Positions 61,431 through 64,000 of a stretch of 64,000 nt of DNA are shown one piece after another. Position 1 is the stretch's first letter, and each line of letters starts with the position of its first letter. Made by a program: the position numbers and the translations under genes. The stretch is from Datisca glomerata (lineage: Eukaryota; Streptophyta; Magnoliopsida; Cucurbitales; Datiscaceae): assembly GCA_003255025.1 (NCBI GenBank), contig QANY01012022.1, forward strand, positions 744,001 to 808,000, in the 5' to 3' direction. Below the pieces are notes generated by a model. It was given only the letters and a program-made list of their open reading frames with translations, ran no database searches and was not told the origin of the DNA.

Positions 61431-62145
61431 AATTATTTTTCAGCTTCAGCTTTGAAGTCTTTAAACTTTCCAAAAGTTTCAGACTTTCTTTGCATTAGAT
61501 AAGTATAACCATATCTTGAGTAACCGTCAACCACCTCTAGCTTCTACATTAATCGGTCAACAAATATCACTATTTACTAGCTCAAGTGGTTCATTGGCTC
61601 TTTGGCCATTTCCAGAGAAAGGTCTTTTGGTCATTTTACTATCTAGACAATATTCACAAACATGAAGAGTTCAAACTTTTAATTCTCTCAAAGCACCATG
61701 ATTTGTTAACCTATTTAACCTATCTAGATTAATATGTCCCAACTTAAGATGCCAAATATATGTGTTATCATCATCATGAGAATATTTTTATCGTTTGTTA
61801 CTTTTAGGTTTTGCTACTTTAAATAATTTAGAATTATTTAACGCGCGTTCAGTCGGTTTAAACATATACAGTCTATTTATAATTTTAGCATGACAAATAT
61901 CGAATCTATTCTTTGAAATAATAAACTATTTATTAATAAACGAAACTTCGAATAACGGTTCTTGTAAAAATGAAAGAGAAATCAAGTTTCTCGAAAACCA
62001 GGAATATGATAAAGATTGTACAAAAATAAATAATTATATCCAAAAAGTAAACGAACTGTCCCTAATGCTTTAGCTGGTACGAGCGCACCACTGCCAACCT
62101 CAAAATGACCTCGCCATCATCCAGCTCCCCTGACGAATCAAGCAT
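61431..62145 (-). pseudogene. Copia integrase N-terminal half, heavily decayed
   Basis: By position this should hold the HHCC zinc region and first Asp. Fragments consistent with 'HIRLDRLNRLTNHGALRELK' can be read near 61740-61670, including a HGAL word typical before the core, but many stops intervene. Confidence 0.6.
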
Positions 62146-63089
62146 TTACAAAGAAGAACATACATGATTAGTGGCTCCTGAATCAAGTATCCAGGATGAC
62201 AAATCATATTCCACTAAGAAAGCTTCAAGTACAAGTAAATCATATTTACCATTCTTTTTCAGCTCGGAGAGATAGTTGTTATAGTTTCTCTTCCAATGAC
62301 CTTCAACCCCACAGTGGAAACATTTCCCCTTGGGTTTGTTGTCGTTTTTGTTCTTCTTGACTTTAGGCGATGTCTTGGATTTCTTTCCTCTTTTGTTCTT
62401 ACTCTTGTCCTTACCATTGTTCTTCTTCCCTTTCTTGTTCTTAACAACATTGGAAGAATGTTTTTGCTCAACAATATTTGTCTCACCCTCTTTGGTCATT
62501 CTATGGTTGAGTGACTCAAAAGTTTGTAGTTCATTCAACAATTGGGTCATGTTGAATTATAACTTATTATAATATAGTTGGTTGTGAACATAGAAAAAAC
62601 TAGTGTGAGCGGCTCAAGTATAATGCTAACTTGAGTCCGCTCATCAATGGTCACCCCATGTACTTCTGTCTCGTGCATGATGTTGATCATGTTCAAAACA
62701 TGTTATCGCACAGAAGTACCCTTTCTCATCTTAGTCATCATATAGGTCCTAGTGGCCTCATGGCGACTTTGATCAGACTACTGCCGAACCACCTGTAGAG
62801 ATTCCATAATCTCATAGGCAGTCTCTATGCTTTCATGCTTGGTTCTCAAAACATCATTCATGCTTACAAACATATAGCACTTCGCCTTATTGTTTGATAT
62901 GATCCAAGAATCATATGTGTCCCTAACATTTTTAGGGGCATTAGCAGCGGGCTCCTCAGGACATTCTTCAGTAAGAATGAACTTATGGTTCTCACAAATC
63001 AGTATTAAGTTCATATTTGATTTTTAACGTACAGAATTATCACCATTCAATTTCTCAAGAGCGAGTAAAACAGTAATAGTGTTGCTCAT
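62146..63089 (-). pseudogene. Copia gag with zinc knuckle and start of protease
   Basis: An ATG at 63089 gives MSNTITVLLALEKLNGDN, a stop (TAA, about 63029), then SNMNLILICENHKFILTEEC, AKCYMFVSMNDVLRTKHES and AYEIMESLQ. After frame changes, 62550-62146 has MTQLLNELQTFESLNHRMTK, a Lys-rich stretch and the knuckle CFHCGVEGHWKRNY. The fourth zinc ligand should be Cys and is Tyr (TGT to TAT). The protease start WILDSGATNHVC keeps its DSG motif. Confidence 0.9.
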
Positions 63090-64000
63090 GGTAGAGATAA
63101 TAATGATAAGTGAAATTTAAAACATACAAGATTCAATATAATAAATATCTACAATTCAAAAAGTAAACGTGATGTATGAATGCAAGATAATAAACACACA
63201 AATTTAGCAATTACTAATCATGATAAAACAACTCAACGATTAATGTATTGCCTTAGGTTCAGTCAGATTAACCTCATACTGTCTATGTGACATTCTCATC
63301 CTTACTAATTAAAACTTAAAATATCTCATATTTCCTCTTTTAACACGCTTGATCGGTCAAGTCACAACTATCCACATGAAAACTTAATTGTGATTTTGTG
63401 AGTGTAACCCATAGTTTCAGATTTCATGATTTCATTTAGAATATTCCGCCTTAGGGTCGGTCAAAACTAAACTACATTACTTCCTCTTATCTTCTTAAGA
63501 AATCCAACCTTGGTATTGGTACAGCTCGAAATTTTCCTTATGTGGATGAAAACAAAGTCATCCTGAGGCCTTTACTGCACCTCACGGTATTGTACTAATG
63601 ATGGAGACCATATGTTACATTGACATGTCAATCTTCTCTCTCTCACTATTTTAGGATTATGTGTTTCCAATTTTAACTAATCAATTAATTCTAAATTAAT
63701 CACTGGTTAAAATAACAACCCTATGAATATTTAATTATTAGTTATCTCAATCTCATTGGTCTAAATTTATTTTAACCTTCTAAAGCACATAAGTCTTAAT
63801 TAAGTAAATTTAGATTAACTAATTAATTATATTCATCAAACTTTAATAAAACTCTTTTACTAAAATTGGTTATTCTAAAGGTTACCATAGCCCTTTGTGT
63901 GGTGTGATTACCAAGTTTTAACTAATTAAAACCTAACAGTTTACATAGAGTTAATTTCATAAAATAATACATATAAACATACTAGAACAATCCTAATAAA
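63090..64000 (-). other. Leader upstream of copia gag
   Basis: No primer-binding site or LTR end was found up to 64000. The sequence is AT-rich with no open frame of note. It is taken as the untranslated leader between 5' LTR and gag, although 900 bp is long; an unrecognised insertion is possible. Confidence 0.4.

Larger units (their letters stand above)
50173..64000 (-). mobile_element. Ty1/copia retrotransposon, split by a CACTA element; 5' LTR beyond window
   Basis: On the minus strand gag starts at 63089, then protease, integrase, RT and RNase H run to 59301. The sequence resumes at 51701 with the end of RNase H (LNLVDPFTK, RLREMPH), a polypurine tract and the 3' LTR (51546-50173). The element is broken by stops and frame changes. 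Its 5' LTR should lie past 64000; the part beyond gag looks like a leader. Confidence 0.88.

Noticed and set aside
1..64000. tRNA, rRNA or CRISPR array
   Set aside because: No cloverleaf-like A/B box pairs, rRNA cores or spacer-repeat pattern were recognised; tandem arrays here have no unique spacers.

Overview
The window is nuclear DNA of a flowering plant, most likely a eudicot. Host genes have several GT-AG introns, the intergenic DNA is very AT-rich, and nearly every major plant transposon class is present. Species cannot be fixed from the sequence. I see two host genes. The rest is intergenic DNA or transposable elements, all of them damaged, and several nested in others. Runs of N at 5738, 16320 and 52949-52957 sit in or beside C-rich repeats and look like assembly artefacts.

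1-7505 (+) holds the last six exons of an LpxC-type UDP-3-O-acyl-N-acetylglucosamine deacetylase gene; its 5' end lies outside the window. 13312-17303 (-) is a complete five-exon gene for a multi-pass membrane RING-H2 E3 ubiquitin ligase. The two genes converge across about 5.8 kb of AT-rich spacer with a MITE-like element and decayed tandem repeats.

17500-22245 is AT-rich and carries a scrambled relic of an endogenous pararetrovirus (about 18850-19495). About 22246-32659 (+) is a decayed Ty3/gypsy element of the Tat lineage. It has two LTRs, a nearly deleted gag, RT-RNase H, a second (Tat-type) RNase H and an integrase with substituted catalytic residues. Its 3' region holds a 60-bp tandem array and an antisense gene with a plant mobile domain.

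About 33320-42035 is a Mutator-like element (MULE). Its transposase gene (+) is broken and contains about 150 bp of chloroplast ndhC in place of part of the catalytic domain. A DUF1985-like gene of the kind carried by Ulp1-bearing MULEs lies on its minus strand. 42640-46200 (-) is a deleted LINE, interrupted by an unusual head-to-tail TRIM-like array with four LTR copies and three internal regions. 48500 looks like the 3' terminus of a Helitron.

50173 to beyond the window end is a Ty1/copia element on the minus strand. A 7.6-kb CACTA (En/Spm) transposon at 51702-59300, flanked by a 3-bp AAT duplication, splits its RNase H region. The CACTA element carries both usual genes (TNPD-like and TNPA-like) and a roughly 1-kb minisatellite that appears to lie in a TNPA intron.

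No tRNA, rRNA or CRISPR array was recognised. Domain names rest on recognising family motifs by eye. Exon borders come from GT-AG sites that keep the family reading frame.
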